The notes under the pieces: model-generated
Databases searched by the model: none
What the model was told of the DNA's origin: nothing
The model's input: the letters and a program-made list of their open reading frames with translations, nothing else
Shown here: positions 25,804 to 37,529 of the stretch, in pieces
Layout: every line of letters starts with the position of its first letter
How positions within the stretch are numbered: the stretch's first letter is position 1
Source: Glebionis coronaria
Taxonomy: Eukaryota; Streptophyta; Magnoliopsida; Asterales; Asteraceae
Assembly: GCA_025667525.1 (NCBI GenBank)
Contig: CM046881.1
Coordinates: 494,905,627 to 494,969,626, forward strand
DNA: 64,000 nt
Reading direction: 5' to 3'
Translations under genes and position numbers: made by a program

Positions 25804-25818
25804 GGCTCTAATTACCAA
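25804..25818 (-). promoter_or_regulatory. Primer binding site of minus-strand element
   Basis: Minus strand reads TTGGTAATTAGAGCC just inside the LTR end, a slightly altered form of the initiator-Met tRNA site TTGGTATCAGAGCC. The identical variant is present at 32386 in the plus-strand relative. Confidence 0.75.
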
Positions 25819-25820
25819 TC

Positions 25821-28617
25821 TATAACACCCCCAACTTACCACGCAGCGGAATACCACTTTGAGCGTTATTTCATAGCACATCACACACAATTACAGAAAA
25901 CTACCTCGAAAGAGACGTTTAAGATAAACATAAAAGATTATTTATAACTATTGTCTAAAACATTTCCAACCCAAAAATGATGTTTACATCAGAGTAGCGT
26001 TACTTGTCCCTAAAGATCTCAACCCAAAACATAACAACTTTTACCATAATATGACAATAATTAATTTGATAAAAAGAGAAGGAAATCCAAAATTTTAGAC
26101 CAATAAAGCACCAACTCCCTCCATGCATGCTCCGCTGCTATCAATCTTGATTACCTGAAACACATGCTTAAAATCGTCAACACAATGGTTGAGCGAATCT
26201 ATAAGTTTATTAAATCATAAGTTGAACATAAGTATTAAAACCAATCATGACCATTCAATAGCATTGTCGTACTCACAATCTATTATTCAAGGATATTTTC
26301 TTTAGCAATAGCTAATAATTATGTTTAAGCTCGTGACACTAATCCGTTAACTCAATCACCCGCGTACATTTACCGGCATGATTAAGATGAAACCAAGGCC
26401 CCTTCTAAAGGCATACAATTATACCTTATTTCTTATCACAAGTTATCCGTCCGTAGAGGGTACTCAACGTACTAGCTCTCGTCTCGGATAGGGTCGTCAA
26501 CCCTATAGTACTATCAATTGTATAAGCGGCTATCTCCAACCCACACAAGAGCAAGACAATAGTTAATAGTTCACAAATTTAGGGACTTTTGCAACTAGGT
26601 ACTCAACACAATTCAGGCAACTTTCGGGTCCAACAATCATTCATGACTTATGTTCATTTTCATTTAAATAACATGTATCCCCCTCGCGGGTAAAAACATT
26701 TGAAATATGTAAAGAGCGAGGCTATAGACTCACCTTAAGTAGTAACGATAGTAGTAGTAGCAAGACGTAGACGAAGACAATTACCGACGATGAGGATGCC
26801 CCGAGAATTCAAATACAACACCTAACGAATTAACATGTAATGAATCAACTACTTCAAGTACCATCGAGTACTGTATATAAATAATTAAAGTCACTCAAAG
26901 TTTGTATAAACTCACGCCAAAAATCTATACAAGTGATATTTACTAGACACGTCCACTTTTATACTTTATTAAAACTATTACTCATTTTACAATTTTGCCG
27001 GTACATACCAAATGTATGGGCTGTTATACTATACTTAGACATCACCATAAATTATGAGAAAATTTGTCAAAATCATTTACAACCTGTATAAAGCCCATAT
27101 TAAATTTCATAAAAATATCTCACTTCTAAGACTCACTGCTTGTCACATTACTAAACTCCAAATTTAGACAGTTTTGTACCTTCGCATTGTAAAACCATTT
27201 TGACCTTCTTATGTATTCCCCTTTACAAATTCGACTCTTGATTATGAAAATAGACTCAAAATGCTAAGTTTATACCCTGAGAACAGCCTCTAATCATTTT
27301 TAAAACTCAACTTATAGTCCCCGAGATTTGACCAAAAATCGAACATAATTTCGGATTATGTCGACTTTCATCTCCCGGTACACGAAAATTCAAACTAGCG
27401 TAACTTTTGACTCGTTTGGAGTCAAAAGCTCCACCTTATACCAAAGCGAAGCTAGAAAGAAGCTCTACAACAATATACTATCTTCTCAACCTTAGCTCAG
27501 ACTTAAACCCACGAAAAATACCCTTAAACAATCTGCTTATAAAATCACCTCTTTAAAATCATCCCAAATCACCTTTCCAATCACTTTCATCACCTCCTAG
27601 ACCTATTACAACATCAACCAAACATCCTACATCATTCTAATCATTCCTAATCATTCCTAATCACTTGTATGATTATCCATTAATAAAACCCAAATCAAAA
27701 ATTAGACATGCAATGTAATTAAACAATTTAAAAATGATAAAAACATGAATATGAATACATACCCATCATATTTAAGATCAAACACCCAAGAAAACCCAAA
27801 CGCAATAATTTCGTGGGTTTTGGGGCTGTATAACACCAAAGACATAAATCCCCATCTTGTTTAATTAATTATCTTCACTCCTAAACACAAGATTTAAACA
27901 TACGTTAAGAAAAATTAGATCAAAACCCACTTGTTCATAAGTATGAATTTTTGTAAAAATTAAAGATGATGCATGTTTGATATTATTGGTGGGATTCACT
28001 TACAAGATGATTATAAACATGGGTCTTTGATTAGTGTTTCAAGAACTCAAGTTTTGTGGCGGTTTTTGGTGGTGGAGTGATGGTGGCCGGCGGCTAGGAG
28101 AGAAAGGGGAGAGAAAACCCTAATTTTTGAAAGTAAAAATGAAGTGTGTGTGTTAGTGGTTCCTTTTGTAAAAATGGAGGGACCAATTTTGACAAGGTAG
28201 CTATCTTTTGGCCTTAGTGGCAAATCTACTTTTAAAGAGCGGGATTATGACATACTAGTCGGTTTTAATATTTTACGAGAGTCGGGTTTCGTCCCGGCTA
28301 CCTCAAATTACTTTTAAATGGTTCAAACGCACACAAAACGAATATTCATATGGTTCCGACTCGACTTAAAACGTAATAAAAACAAAAACTTCGAAAAACT
28401 CAAATATCGATCAATCGATAATAAAAGATAAATTTTGGGCATCTGTCGGTATCGTAGTCGTTACCGGTACTTCTTAAATCGTCAAACGTAAAAATTAAGG
28501 CCTCGATCATTGGTTTCAAATTAAACCGTCAATATATAACAAACAAAATTTCTTAAAAATTTCAAAAATATTCGTAAATTAGCGTAAAATCAATGACGTT
28601 GGGTTCGGGGTATCACA
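25821..28617 (-). repeat. 5' LTR of minus-strand chromovirus-like element (2797 bp)
   Basis: On the minus strand it starts TGTGATACCCCGAACCC and ends GGGGGTGTTATA followed by a primer binding site. It is homologous along its length to the plus-strand LTR 29771-32383: the starts align, both contain the CTCGGGGACTATA block and a CTAAGGTGAGTCT(A/G)TAGCCTCGC block, and both end in (A/T)T.GGGGGTGTTA. A CT-rich stretch near 28100 (minus) marks the probable transcript start. The two LTRs differ a lot, so they come from separate insertions. Confidence 0.8.
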
Positions 28618-29770
28618 GGTAAAGACTTTGGAGAAAATTTTGAGGCGTCAAAAGAAGAAGTTGGTGATGACTGATTCTGATGATGAAGAAGAAGATGGTC
28701 TAACTTTTCTGGCTAAAGACGCTTTTACAGCCAAGCCTAGTGAGGACATACATGCTCCTCCTAGTGCTTCTAGCATTCCCACATCTGCTGCCGACCCTAT
28801 GCCAAGGACTGCAACTCCTGGTCCTTCTATTGCAACTCCTGGTCCTTCTACTGCTGATAAGGGGAAAGCCCCCATGACTGATGCTACATCTCCTCCTAGA
28901 AAGCGCACCCGTAGACAGCTTGAGGAAGAAAGATTGGGTGAGGAAGCTGCAAGGAGATTGCATGAAGAATAGTAGTAAGAGGCCGCGGCTGCGGTTGAGG
29001 CTACGGTTGGCGATGAAGATCTTAGGAAGCAACGACATGAACAAGTGAGGCACAATGCCATGTTCTAGGATAACAAATATTGGATGGATGTGGTCACCAT
29101 TCTCACCTCCAATGTCTCTCAGTTCTTGGACATTTTGGGTGGGGGGTGAATCAAGGGTATTATGCTCGCAGGGTTGTTTCTTTAGTTCAAAGGCAAAGGG
29201 AAGATTTGGCTGCTCAACTTCGTGAAATTCGCCGTAACAAACCACTCTCCTATGCTAAACTGAAGAAAATCATGCAACAATATTTAAGAATCAAACTGGA
29301 GCCTATTTCACTTATGGATGGCCTATGAATAGGGTTAAGCAGCTGTTTGATGATGAACTTAAGACATTGTACAACAAATGATTCAGGAATCAAAAGGATG
29401 TGCGTATGCCTGCTAATGCAACATATCAACCACCAGCTGCACCTACTCCTACTGCTACTACCCCAACTCCTATTGCTGCTCCATCACCTCCCTCTGGTTC
29501 ACATGCTGTGGGTACATCTGATGTTCCTCCTACTCCCCCTCCACATGTTGCTGCCCCTATTATATCCGTTGTTGAAGCTGCTACTACACCAGTTGTTGAT
29601 CCTACCACTCCACCAGTTCCTGAACAACCTCTACACCCAATATTGATGAAGCCGCTACTTCTCCTATGATTGTGGATCTTACTACTCAGGATGATGCTCA
29701 GACTTCTCCATCGGCTGCTACTACTACACCTGGTGGTACTGCCCCTATGACCAAGGTTAAGGAGGAACCA
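28618..29770 (+). pseudogene. Coiled-coil accessory ORF (copy B), decayed
   Basis: Same ORF as at 20964 but longer. After VKTLEKILRRQKKK and the GPS-T linker it continues through three adjacent stops (28970-28978), a further TAG at 29066, and homopolymer frameshifts near 29140 and 29290. Conserved pieces are RKQRHEQVRHNAMF, YWMDVVTILTSN, a YYARRVVSLVQRQRED helix, NKPLSYAKLKKIMQQYL and a Pro/Thr/Ala-rich tail to about 29770. The order (charged helix, NKP.S..KLK..M..YL, then a helix with LFDDELK) matches the accessory ORF of some Asteraceae Copia elements. The four stops are each one C-to-T change from Gln codons. It is bounded left by the minus-strand LTR start and right by the plus-strand LTR start. 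Confidence 0.65.
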
Positions 29771-32383
29771 TGTGATAACCTGAAACCGAGGTCATTGCTT
29801 AATCTTACTTTACGACTATTTTTGAAATTTTTGACGAGTTTGAATGTTTTTTATTTTGAAGGTTTAAGTTTAAACCAATGTTAGAAGACTTATATTTTAT
29901 CTTTGATAAATATGAGGAGTATAGCAAGCGTGATGTCGATGTATGCCTAATATTTTATGTTTTATTGTCGGTTGTTCGATGTTTGTCGTTTTTGATGTTT
30001 TGTTTTAAATGACGTGTTAAGTCGAGCCAGGAGATGATATTATTATATTTGAGATATGTTTTAACTTTTGAGAAGTATTTTTATGAAACCCGAGCCCCGT
30101 GAATTATTTCAAAATTGACTAATAGTCGTTTCCCGCTTTTTAGCTAACTATTTTCTTTTTGGTCCACAACTATCACAAATTGACAAAAAAGTTCCCTCCA
30201 CCACCACATATAAGCCTAAAATATACCTAATTTCTTATAGTTAACATCAAAACAAGCAAAATCTTTTCCTTCTCTCTTTTCTTTTCATGCTGTCACCCCC
30301 TACACCATTTGATCAATTTTCACTTAAATTTAAGCTTGATCTAAGCTAAATCAACACAAGTCCCATCCTTAGAATTTAAAGGAGCACATTTTGGTACTAA
30401 TTTTGGCTACATGCATGGAGTTTTATTTTTTTAGGGTTGGTAGGTCAAGTTTATGATCATGCATGTGATTTTGGTGATGATCAAGAGATTATCATGCTAG
30501 TTTTTCACTAGAAACTTGTTTTTGATTTTTGGTTTTTTATTTTGAGAATGATACAAGTGTTATAGATGAGTTATGTTGTTGTTAGGGTTATGGGATGATG
30601 ATAAAAATGGTTGGTTTTGGTTAAAAACATGATTTCTTGCAAGATTTTGATGGGTAATTTAGATTAGTAGAAAAAGGGTATTTTTGGGTAACTTATTATT
30701 TTATTAAGGCTTAACTAATAGCATAGGGTTGTAGAGAATTCGATTAGCTTCGATTTGATATAAAGTAGAGCTTCTTGCTCCAAACGAGCGAAAAGTTATG
30801 ATAGTTTGATTATTCGTGTACCGGGAGACGAGTATCGGCACGACATATAGTTGTTGTCGATATTTGGATCGAATCTCGGGGACTATAGAATGAGTTTTGA
30901 AATGAGTCAAGGACTGATGAAAAATATAAACCCTAAAGGGTGAGTCTATTTTCAAACCTAAGTGTCGGTTTTCAAATGGAGTCGTTTATAGAAGTTAAAA
31001 CGGTTGTATGAATCGATGACGTAAAACTGTCTGGTTTTTGTAGTTCAAAGATGAGTCGGGTAGGGAACTTTAAAAGTAAAGTCATTTGATAAACTTGTTA
31101 AGAGGACTTTCTATAGATAGTAATTTAGTTCCTCGAGTCATTTCATAAACGTTTGATGAGTCTAAATGGGGTAAATGAGCTAGTACATTTGGTATGTGCC
31201 AGCAGATTTTGTCGAGAGTATAGAATGATAAAGTAGATGTATAGAAGAGTGTAATAGTATTACTTGTATCATTTTCTCTCGAGTTTGTCGTGATTTTGTG
31301 AGTTTGAGATTGATATTCTTATGTATGGTTTATTTCTCGAGTCATTATTAATGAACGCGCCTTATTTGATAGGTTGCGGTTCTCGTGTTTGAAAGGCATC
31401 CTCTATCATCGACGATCATCTCGCTAGGTCTCTTATACTAAGGTGAGTCTGTAGCCTCGCTTTTCATGCTAGCTACTAAATGTTTTATTACCCGCGAGGG
31501 GGATACATGTTATTTGAAAATAAACAAACACAAGTCATGATTGATTGTTTGGACCCGAATGTTGCCTATGTTGCCTTGCATTGTATTGAGTACCTTATTG
31601 CTAAAGACCCTAAATTCATGAACCGTTAACTATGTTCTGACTTGATGTTGGGAGTTAGGAATAGCCGTTTATTCAAATGATAGTACTATTGGGTTGACCA
31701 CCCTATTTGAGACCAGGGCATTACATTGAGTAACCTCTGGGAAGGATAATTTACGAGAATGAGATTTGGGTATATATCTAGCAACTAATACCCTAGAGGG
31801 GCAATGGTTTTATCTAGTCATGATGGCATTTGGCGTGGGTGACTAATTGGTTAAGGGGTCGGTGTCATGAGCTTAAATACAATGAGTTGGCTTGAAATAG
31901 ATTGTGTGCACGACAACTCTATAAATGATTATGAATGATTTTCTTCTTGTGTTCAAATGTGATTTGTTAAACCTATGGACTCGCTCAACATTATTGTTGA
32001 CTCGTTTAAGCATGTGTTTCAGGTAATCGAAGGTGATTGATGGCGGAGCTTTGCTGTGGATGTTGTGGGTTGGCATTTGAAGTTTGTTGGTCTAAAACAA
32101 TTTCTATCCTTTTACTGTTGAAAAATTTGTTAAATGTTTATGTACTGTACTGAAACTTGTTGGTTTGCTGGTCGAGATCCGTGGGGACTAAACACTTTAC
32201 TCTGGTGTCGTTTTAGTACATTATGGGATGAAATGTATGTTTTAGACATGGTGTGAAATCTTATTTCTATTTTATGTGAAAATGTCTCTTTTGAGTCGTT
32301 CAATATATCTTGTGTGTGATGATGCTTGTGTTTATCACCCAATTGTGTATTTCCGCTGCGCAATGTGAATTGGGGGTGTTAAA
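29771..32383 (+). repeat. 5' LTR of decayed chromovirus (2613 bp)
   Basis: Starts TGTGATAACCTGAAACC, homologous to the TGTGATACCCCGAACCC start of the minus-strand LTR, and ends TGGGGGTGTTAAA two bases before a primer binding site. TATA-like CATATAAG is near 30208, followed by a CT-rich segment (ccttctctcttttcttttc). The LTR ends in AA rather than CA, consistent with mutation of an old copy. Confidence 0.8.
30209..30213 (+). promoter_or_regulatory. TATA-like box of chromovirus LTR
   Basis: TATAA in ccacatataagcct, about 60 bp before a CT-rich tract; plausible promoter of the 2.6-kb LTR. Confidence 0.4.
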
Positions 32384-32385
32384 GA

Positions 32386-32400
32386 TTGGTAATTAGAGCC
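32386..32400 (+). promoter_or_regulatory. Primer binding site of decayed chromovirus
   Basis: TTGGTAATTAGAGCC, two bases after the LTR end, resembling the complement of initiator-Met tRNA (TTGGTATCAGAGCC). The same variant at 25804-25818 shows it is a family trait and not a private mutation. Confidence 0.75.
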
Positions 32401-32789
32401 ACATGTTATAGAGAACAAGGTCGATTTTGAAAATTTTCCTAAACTATAACTTTGGTGTCGAAAGTATTTATTTTTCAAAAGCACACAACTTCTCTGCAAA
32501 GCTCCGGTAAGATCACTTTTAGTTTTGTTTTGTATTATAGATGTATCCCTCAGAAATAAAATGATTTCCCGAGTATTTATTAAGTAAATACTATGATATC
32601 GTATCGAGGTTATTGAAAGTGCGTTGAGTGCTTGTCATTATCATATTTTATTTTTGCGAGCATTGCATAAACATCATTTGCATTGCATTGCATATCATGG
32701 GTTACTTATAACATTTGCAATACATGAGTATTGCATATTAATTTTTCGCAATGACCTTAAGTATCCTTGAACCCTTATAATTGTAGAAA
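32401..32789 (+). other. Chromovirus leader
   Basis: Non-coding sequence between primer binding site and first ATG, homologous to the minus-strand leader at 25400-25803. It contains a GCATTGCATTGCATATC repeat. No ORF. Confidence 0.6.
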
Positions 32790-33636
32790 ATGGCTGATAT
32801 ACCACGTGAGTATGATTAGATTGAGATGAATGATTATACTAGAAGGTGAGGAAGTAGACAACTTGGATGCTAGTGACGATGAGGAGCCCTATGAATATCT
32901 GGATGATGGAATTGCTCCTACTGCAATAGGACAGACTGAGCCTGAAGTGATTCAATGTAGTTATGTTCCGAGAGCTAATGTGGTGCCACTGTCTGTTCAA
33001 GATTGTCAGTGACCTGTTGTACGTTCTTCTATGCCTACTTGTGATAGTTATTTGAGTGGTTTGCCTAGGGTTGCCCGTGTTAGGAATGATTTATCTGCTA
33101 AGTCCAGTAATGCTGCTAGTACCCGATATATCCATGATGATAATGCTAAGGTGTACTGTCCAGGTCCTAGATCATATGAAGATATTTACTGGTTTCTTAA
33201 AAAGTTTGATAGGTCTTTATTTGAAAGGTATATAGTTGAAACCTGAGTAATCAAAAGGTTTGAGCAGAACGAAAGGCAGTTTGACAGGTTTGTTTCTAGT
33301 GTAAGAAGGTCAGAGTATGTGAGAGCGAGGGAAATGGATGAATTTGCTAGTCTGTGAGCTATGGTGTTGAATTTGAGTGCACAATTTGAAAGGTTTCGTG
33401 AGGAGCAAGAAATGAATACAAGGGTGAATGTGTGGGACCTTCCAGTGAGGTCTTTTCCAAGTCAAGGTGTGGTAATTCGTGATGTGCCGAGTCGTGCTGA
33501 GACCCATTCATTGGTGGAGCCGTGTGAAGGAACAAGTCGAAAAGGAAAGGAGAAAGTGGAAGAAGACTCTGAGGAGGATGACAACAGCAGTGATGACGAG
33601 CCAATGTACAAGAAGCTGCGAGAATCACATGATTAG
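32790..33636 (+). pseudogene. Upstream ORF relic in chromovirus leader/gag region
   Basis: ATG at 32790 opens MADIPREYD, then a one-base shift near 32845 moves to a frame that stays coherent for about 800 bp apart from TGA at 33010, 33244 and 33355. All three are explained by CGA-to-TGA change. Features: an acidic stretch (NLDASDDEEPYEYLDD), a region with FLKKFDRSLFERY, a charged helix, and a Lys/Glu/Asp-rich tail (GKEKVEEDSEEDDNSSDDE) ending at a TAG at 33634. I do not recognise the family. It precedes the apparent gag ATG at 34030 by about 390 bp, so it is either an extra ORF or an N-terminal gag exon. Confidence 0.5.
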
Positions 33637-34029
33637 TTTCTTATGTTGTTTTTATTAGCCTTGTTGTAATAGAACTTAAGTAGACTGGTACTGTAGTTTG
33701 TGATGAAACTTAATGACTTTTAAGTTTGTCGTGATGAAGGTTTGTAGGGACATTACTTGTCACAATTTTGTGGAAATTTTCCAAGTGCAATCCAAATTAC
33801 CTTCATGATCTATGATTTGTCTTTTAGTTCTTTTGTGACTTGGTTGATGATTCATTGTGGACTGTGTTGTTTGTGCATGTAGTATCCATGATACGTCTTG
33901 ATAAAGAAATCCTTCTTCTTATCTTGATATGAATACTTACTTGTTCTTTTTCTTCTGTGATGACACAGGAAGGAGTTGGGAGGCATTTTTCTGTCATTAC
34001 TGAATTGTTGTTTGATTAATTCTCTAAAC
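33637..34029 (+). other. Non-coding gap between upstream ORF relic and gag start
   Basis: About 390 bp, T-rich and with no open frame. It ends with TTCTTCTGTGATGACACAG before GAAGGAGTTGG, which looks like a 3' splice site. It could be an intron joining the upstream ORF to gag, or simply spacer. Confidence 0.35.
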
Positions 34030-34177
34030 ATGCCGCTGAAATTGACAGCTGCTACTGTGGGTACTATGATTGAGCAAGCTATTGCTAGAGCATTGGAAGC
34101 CGAACGTGCTGTGAGGAACCAGGAGACTGAGAATAGGAATGATGCGGGTCAAGTTTGAGGGAATGCTTGTTACAAGC
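34030..34177 (+). pseudogene. Chromovirus gag, N-terminal fragment
   Basis: Encodes the start of a Ty3 chromovirus gag (MPLKLTAATVGTMIEQAI followed by an Ala/Glu/Arg-rich helix), then a TGA at 34156 that reads as decayed CGA, then GNACYK, which fits the conserved (C)YK segment before the capsid core. The frame is broken by an insertion starting about 34178. Gag resumes at 47488 with NSQVATVG, so about 60-70 residues are missing as well as interrupted. Confidence 0.6.
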
Positions 34178-34760
34178 TGTTACAACTAAACTAACTAACT
34201 CAAGAGTTTGTCAGACTCTTGAGATTAGTATCTAACTAGATTGCTAACTAAAAGTTGAGAGAAAAAGTGAAGTGTGTGTAAATTCACACACTAGGTACAA
34301 TTCACAAAATGACTATTGATAGGTGTGTAAACACCCATCCTTTTACCACTTAATTCTGGCTAAAACGAGACCAAAACACGTATTTAATATCATTTGTTTG
34401 GAATTATGCGTGGTTTTTGTGTTTATTGTGTTTTCAGAGCCAACCGGATGGATATTGGAGAAAACATGGAATTGCACGGGATTTATTGAAGAAAAAGACT
34501 CAAGATGAAGTCTATTGTCCAAGAGATGCCAAAGATTTGAAGTCACTGGGCCTATTCGAAGATTTATCGAAGAAAAGGACCAAAGATGGAAGATTTATAT
34601 AATCGAAGAAACTCAAGTCTATTAAACGAAGAAATTAAAGGACGAGTTGAATTTAATCGACGACAAATCCCGAATCAGAATCGAAAACGTCAACTTTTCT
34701 GAAAAGACGGGAAGTCAAGAAGAACGGGAGAAAGCCCACTCACCAACCAAAAGAAAAGCC

Positions 34761-34768
34761 TATATATA
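34761..34768 (+). promoter_or_regulatory. TATA box of Athila 5' LTR
   Basis: TATATATA in agcctatatatagacc, about 445 bp into the LTR, followed by a CT-rich start-like region (tcacactttccttcc). Duplicated in the 3' LTR at 44174. Confidence 0.7.
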
Positions 34769-35202
34769 GACCACCCTCACACTTTCCTTCCAGTTAGTTT
34801 TTAGTATTTTCATTCTCCCCCTTTTTCTCCCTTTAGTTCGTCCCATCACCATCACCACTAGGGTGATTGGTGATTTTGATCTTTGATTTTCCAATCTTGT
34901 AATTTTAATCCTTGTTTTTTTTATTGTTAAGACATCAATCATTAAAACAAGTTCTTGTTTAATCTTTCCATTTCATCTTGTTCTTCATCATCTTTATCTT
35001 CAAGTTCTTAAGTTCTTATTTTATTGAGTTTGATCCTCAAAAGTTGTTGGGATTTGTGTTTTTGTTGATGGGATTTGTAGTTTATGGTTAGTAGATGCTT
35101 TGTGTTTAGTTTTATTTAAGATTTGGTGAAAAATTTGGTGATTTTTGGATTAAAAGTTGTTTCCCTGTTCTTCGGGGTAAGTTACTGTATCTGGGTTTCT
35201 GA

Positions 35203-35572
35203 AAGTTCCGGATGAACAGTAAGTTCCGGATGAACACCAAAAGTTCCGAATAAAGCTGTTTTCCTAAAGTTCCGAGTGAACTGAAAAGTTCCGAATGAGT
35301 TTTGTTTAAAAAAGTTCCGCATGAATCATAAAGTTCCGAATGAATTAAAATCTTCCGAATGAGCATTAAGTTTCGGATGAACCAAAAACTTCCGAATGAG
35401 CATTAAGTTCCGGATGAACCAAAAACTTCCGAATGAGCATTAAGTTCCGGATGAACAAAGTTCCGCATGAGTCTAAACTTCCGAATGAATATTAAGTTCC
35501 GGATGAACCGAAGTTCCGAGTGAAAAGTTCCGGGTGAAAAGTTCCGAATCAAGGTTCAATCTTCCGAATCAA
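35203..35572 (+). repeat. TTCCG-motif array in Athila 5' LTR
   Basis: About 20 copies of an (A/C)(G/T)TTCCG(A/G)(A/G)TGA(A/G)-type motif in 370 bp, spaced irregularly at 12-25 bp and partly organised as a higher-order unit of about 36 bp (CTTCCGAATGAGCATTAAG followed by TTCCGGATGAACC). It lies about 440 bp downstream of the TATA box, hence in transcribed leader sequence. Many copies have GTTC...GAAC arms around a 5-nt centre. Confidence 0.9.
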
Positions 35573-35897
35573 TTTCTTTTGATAGTTTTACTGTTATCTT
35601 ACTGTTTCTATTTCCTTCCTTTTTCTTTATTGTTTACTATTTCACATTTATACTTTAACTGTGACTTTAATTTTAATTTCAATTTTAATTTTAATTTCGA
35701 TTCAAGTTTTATTAATTGTTATTAATTCAATTACTTTTAAAATTTAAGTTTACATTTTAGATCATTTAATGTTTAGTAGATTAGAAAACCAAACCCTTTA
35801 ATTTAGTAACCAAGAACAATCATTCCACTTAAGGCCGAGATCAATTCGAGAGGACTGTGAGAGACAAATAGAACCCATACAAAATCATAGTATCAAA

Positions 35898-35915
35898 TGG
35901 TGCCGCTGCCGACTC
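35898..35915 (+). promoter_or_regulatory. Primer binding site (tRNA-Asp type)
   Basis: TGGTGCCGCTGCCGACT, two bases after the LTR, resembles the complement of the plant tRNA-Asp 3' end (TGGCGCCGTTGCCGGGG). The second Athila element at 58914 has the closer match TGGCGCCGCTGCCGG. Confidence 0.85.
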
Positions 35916-36107
35916 TTCTCGTTAAGATCAAAAGTTTTTTGTGAGAACTTGGATTTTGGGATCCGTTCCCCGTGAACGTTACTTTTTCATAAAAAATTTC
36001 AAAAACACTAAAAAATATAAATTTTTCAAAAATACAAAAAAATTAAAAAACATAAAAACCAAAAATATTTTTGTTTTGTTTTTCTTTGTTCGTTCTTTTG
36101 CAGGTAT

Positions 36108-37529
36108 ATGCGCACTCGATCTACGTCTTATCAAGAGCCCGAGCCTCTCGATAACCTGGACATGGCCGGTGTACAAGCCAACAATAACATACCACCTCCG
36201 AACAACAATAATAACAACAACAACCCGCCTTTCAACAACATGAACAATAACCACAACAATGAGCCCCTTCCGGATAATCGCCCGATGATTGAACTGCTGC
36301 AAGCTCATGTAGATGGCAACACGGATCCAATTGTTATACCACCAATTGCCGCCAACAATTTCGAGCTAAAATCAGGCTTTATCCAGATGGTCTCCGCTCA
36401 ACCATTCTTGGGACGTACCATTGATGACCCACATGACCATATCAAGAGATTCTTGCAACTCACCAACACAGTCAAGTTCAATGGTGTTCCACAAGAGGTT
36501 ATAAGGTTACAACTTTTTCCCTTTTCTTTAGAAGGACAATCCCGGCATTGGCTTGCTAAGGAACCGCCACAGAGTATTCTCTCGTGGACGGATTTGGAAA
36601 CAAAGTTTATCAATTACTTTTTTCCACCCTCTCGTACTACCGCTTCTCGGAATGAGATCATAAATTTTGAACAAAAGTACGATGAGTCGTTCAGTGAATC
36701 TTGGGATCGTTTTAAAGATCTTTTAAGAAAATGCCCACAACATAGTTTTACCAAAGTACATCAAATTAATACTTTTTACAATGGTTTAAGCATGAGTGAC
36801 CAAGATTCACTAAACAGTGCCTCGGGGGGTAATTTATTGGCTAAGACTTCCAATGCTGCTTGGGACATCATTGAGAATAAATCTCATGTGCAAACCAAGA
36901 GTGTTAGGACCAATGTCGCTAGTGCTAGCACTAGTGACAGCGACAAGCGACTTGACAAAATCACCACGCTTCTTGAATCGCTTGTCACCCACACCGTCAG
37001 CAACAACAACAGCAACAACGCTAAAAACGCTCAAGTTAACGCTGTCAGCCAACCTTGTGAGATATGCGGTGGTCCTCATTCTTACACCACTTGTACCGCC
37101 ACCCAAGACTACCCTGCTGAGAATGTGAATGCGGCATATGGCACCTATCCTCAACCTGCTTATCAAGCTAGACCTCAAGGTGACCGTAATTTGCTTAGCT
37201 ACCGCTCCAACAACTATCTCTCACCACCCGGTTTTCCCCCAAACAACCCAAACCAACAACAAAACCTCAATCGCCCTCCTCAACAACAACAACAACCTCG
37301 ACAACCATACATCCCTCCTCACAAGAAGCAACAACCACCTCAACGAAACAACCAAGTCTACCAACAACCTGCTTACCAACCACCTGCATACAATGCTCCT
37401 CCCAACCAATCCACCGCTCTACACCAAGAAGTGCAGACCTACATGAGGACAAACGATGTGATCGTGGAAAATCTTCAGCGTGAAGTGATCAATTTGAAAG
37501 CAGACTGGTCAAGCAAGGAAACGATTTGA
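36108..37529 (+). CDS. Athila gag
   Basis: Capsid/nucleocapsid protein, 473 residues. The ATG sits just after a TTCTTTTGCAG tract and is the first in frame after the primer site. Residues 25-50 are Asn-rich low complexity; the capsid-like domain ([16 protein letters not shown], then RHWLAKEPP and [14 protein letters not shown]) spans about 70-260; the zinc knuckle [13 protein letters not shown] is at 317-329 (CX2CX3HX4C); a Gln/Pro-rich tail follows. It ends at a TGA because one base is missing near 37506 compared with the sister element (GACTGG where the sister has GACATGG). The terminal few residues are therefore frameshift product, and gag and protease were probably one frame. Confidence 0.92.
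   Translation: MRTRSTSYQEPEPLDNLDMAGVQANNNIPPPNNNNNNNNPPFNNMNNNHNNEPLPDNRPMIELLQAHVDGNTDPIVIPPIAANNFELKSGFIQMVSAQPFLGRTIDDPHDHIKRFLQLTNTVKFNGVPQEVIRLQLFPFSLEGQSRHWLAKEPPQSILSWTDLETKFINYFFPPSRTTASRNEIINFEQKYDESFSESWDRFKDLLRKCPQHSFTKVHQINTFYNGLSMSDQDSLNSASGGNLLAKTSNAAWDIIENKSHVQTKSVRTNVASASTSDSDKRLDKITTLLESLVTHTVSNNNSNNAKNAQVNAVSQPCEICGGPHSYTTCTATQDYPAENVNAAYGTYPQPAYQARPQGDRNLLSYRSNNYLSPPGFPPNNPNQQQNLNRPPQQQQQPRQPYIPPHKKQQPPQRNNQVYQQPAYQPPAYNAPPNQSTALHQEVQTYMRTNDVIVENLQREVINLKADWSSKETI

Larger units (their letters stand above)
34317..35895 (+). repeat. 5' LTR of complete Athila element
   Basis: TGATAGGTGTG...TAGTATCA, 1579 bp. It opens with a small inverted repeat GGTGT-GTAA-ACACC. TATA box at 34761. 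In the transcribed part it carries an array of TTCCGGATGAAC/TTCCGAATGA motifs (35203-35572), then a run of TTTTAATTTCAATTTTAA repeats near 35665. Confidence 0.95.

Noticed and set aside
35203..35572. CRISPR-like array
   Set aside because: Repeats are short, degenerate and irregularly spaced, in a plant LTR, with no uniform spacers or cas genes.
35203..35572. Heat-shock elements in the LTR array
   Set aside because: The motif is TTC-C-GAA with one base between the triplets, not the two-base spacing (TTCNNGAA) needed for a heat-shock element, and it lies downstream of TATA.
36108..37529. Programmed -1 frameshift between gag and pol in the complete Athila element
   Set aside because: The sister element is in one frame and differs by a single extra base at the junction; a private one-base deletion is simpler.
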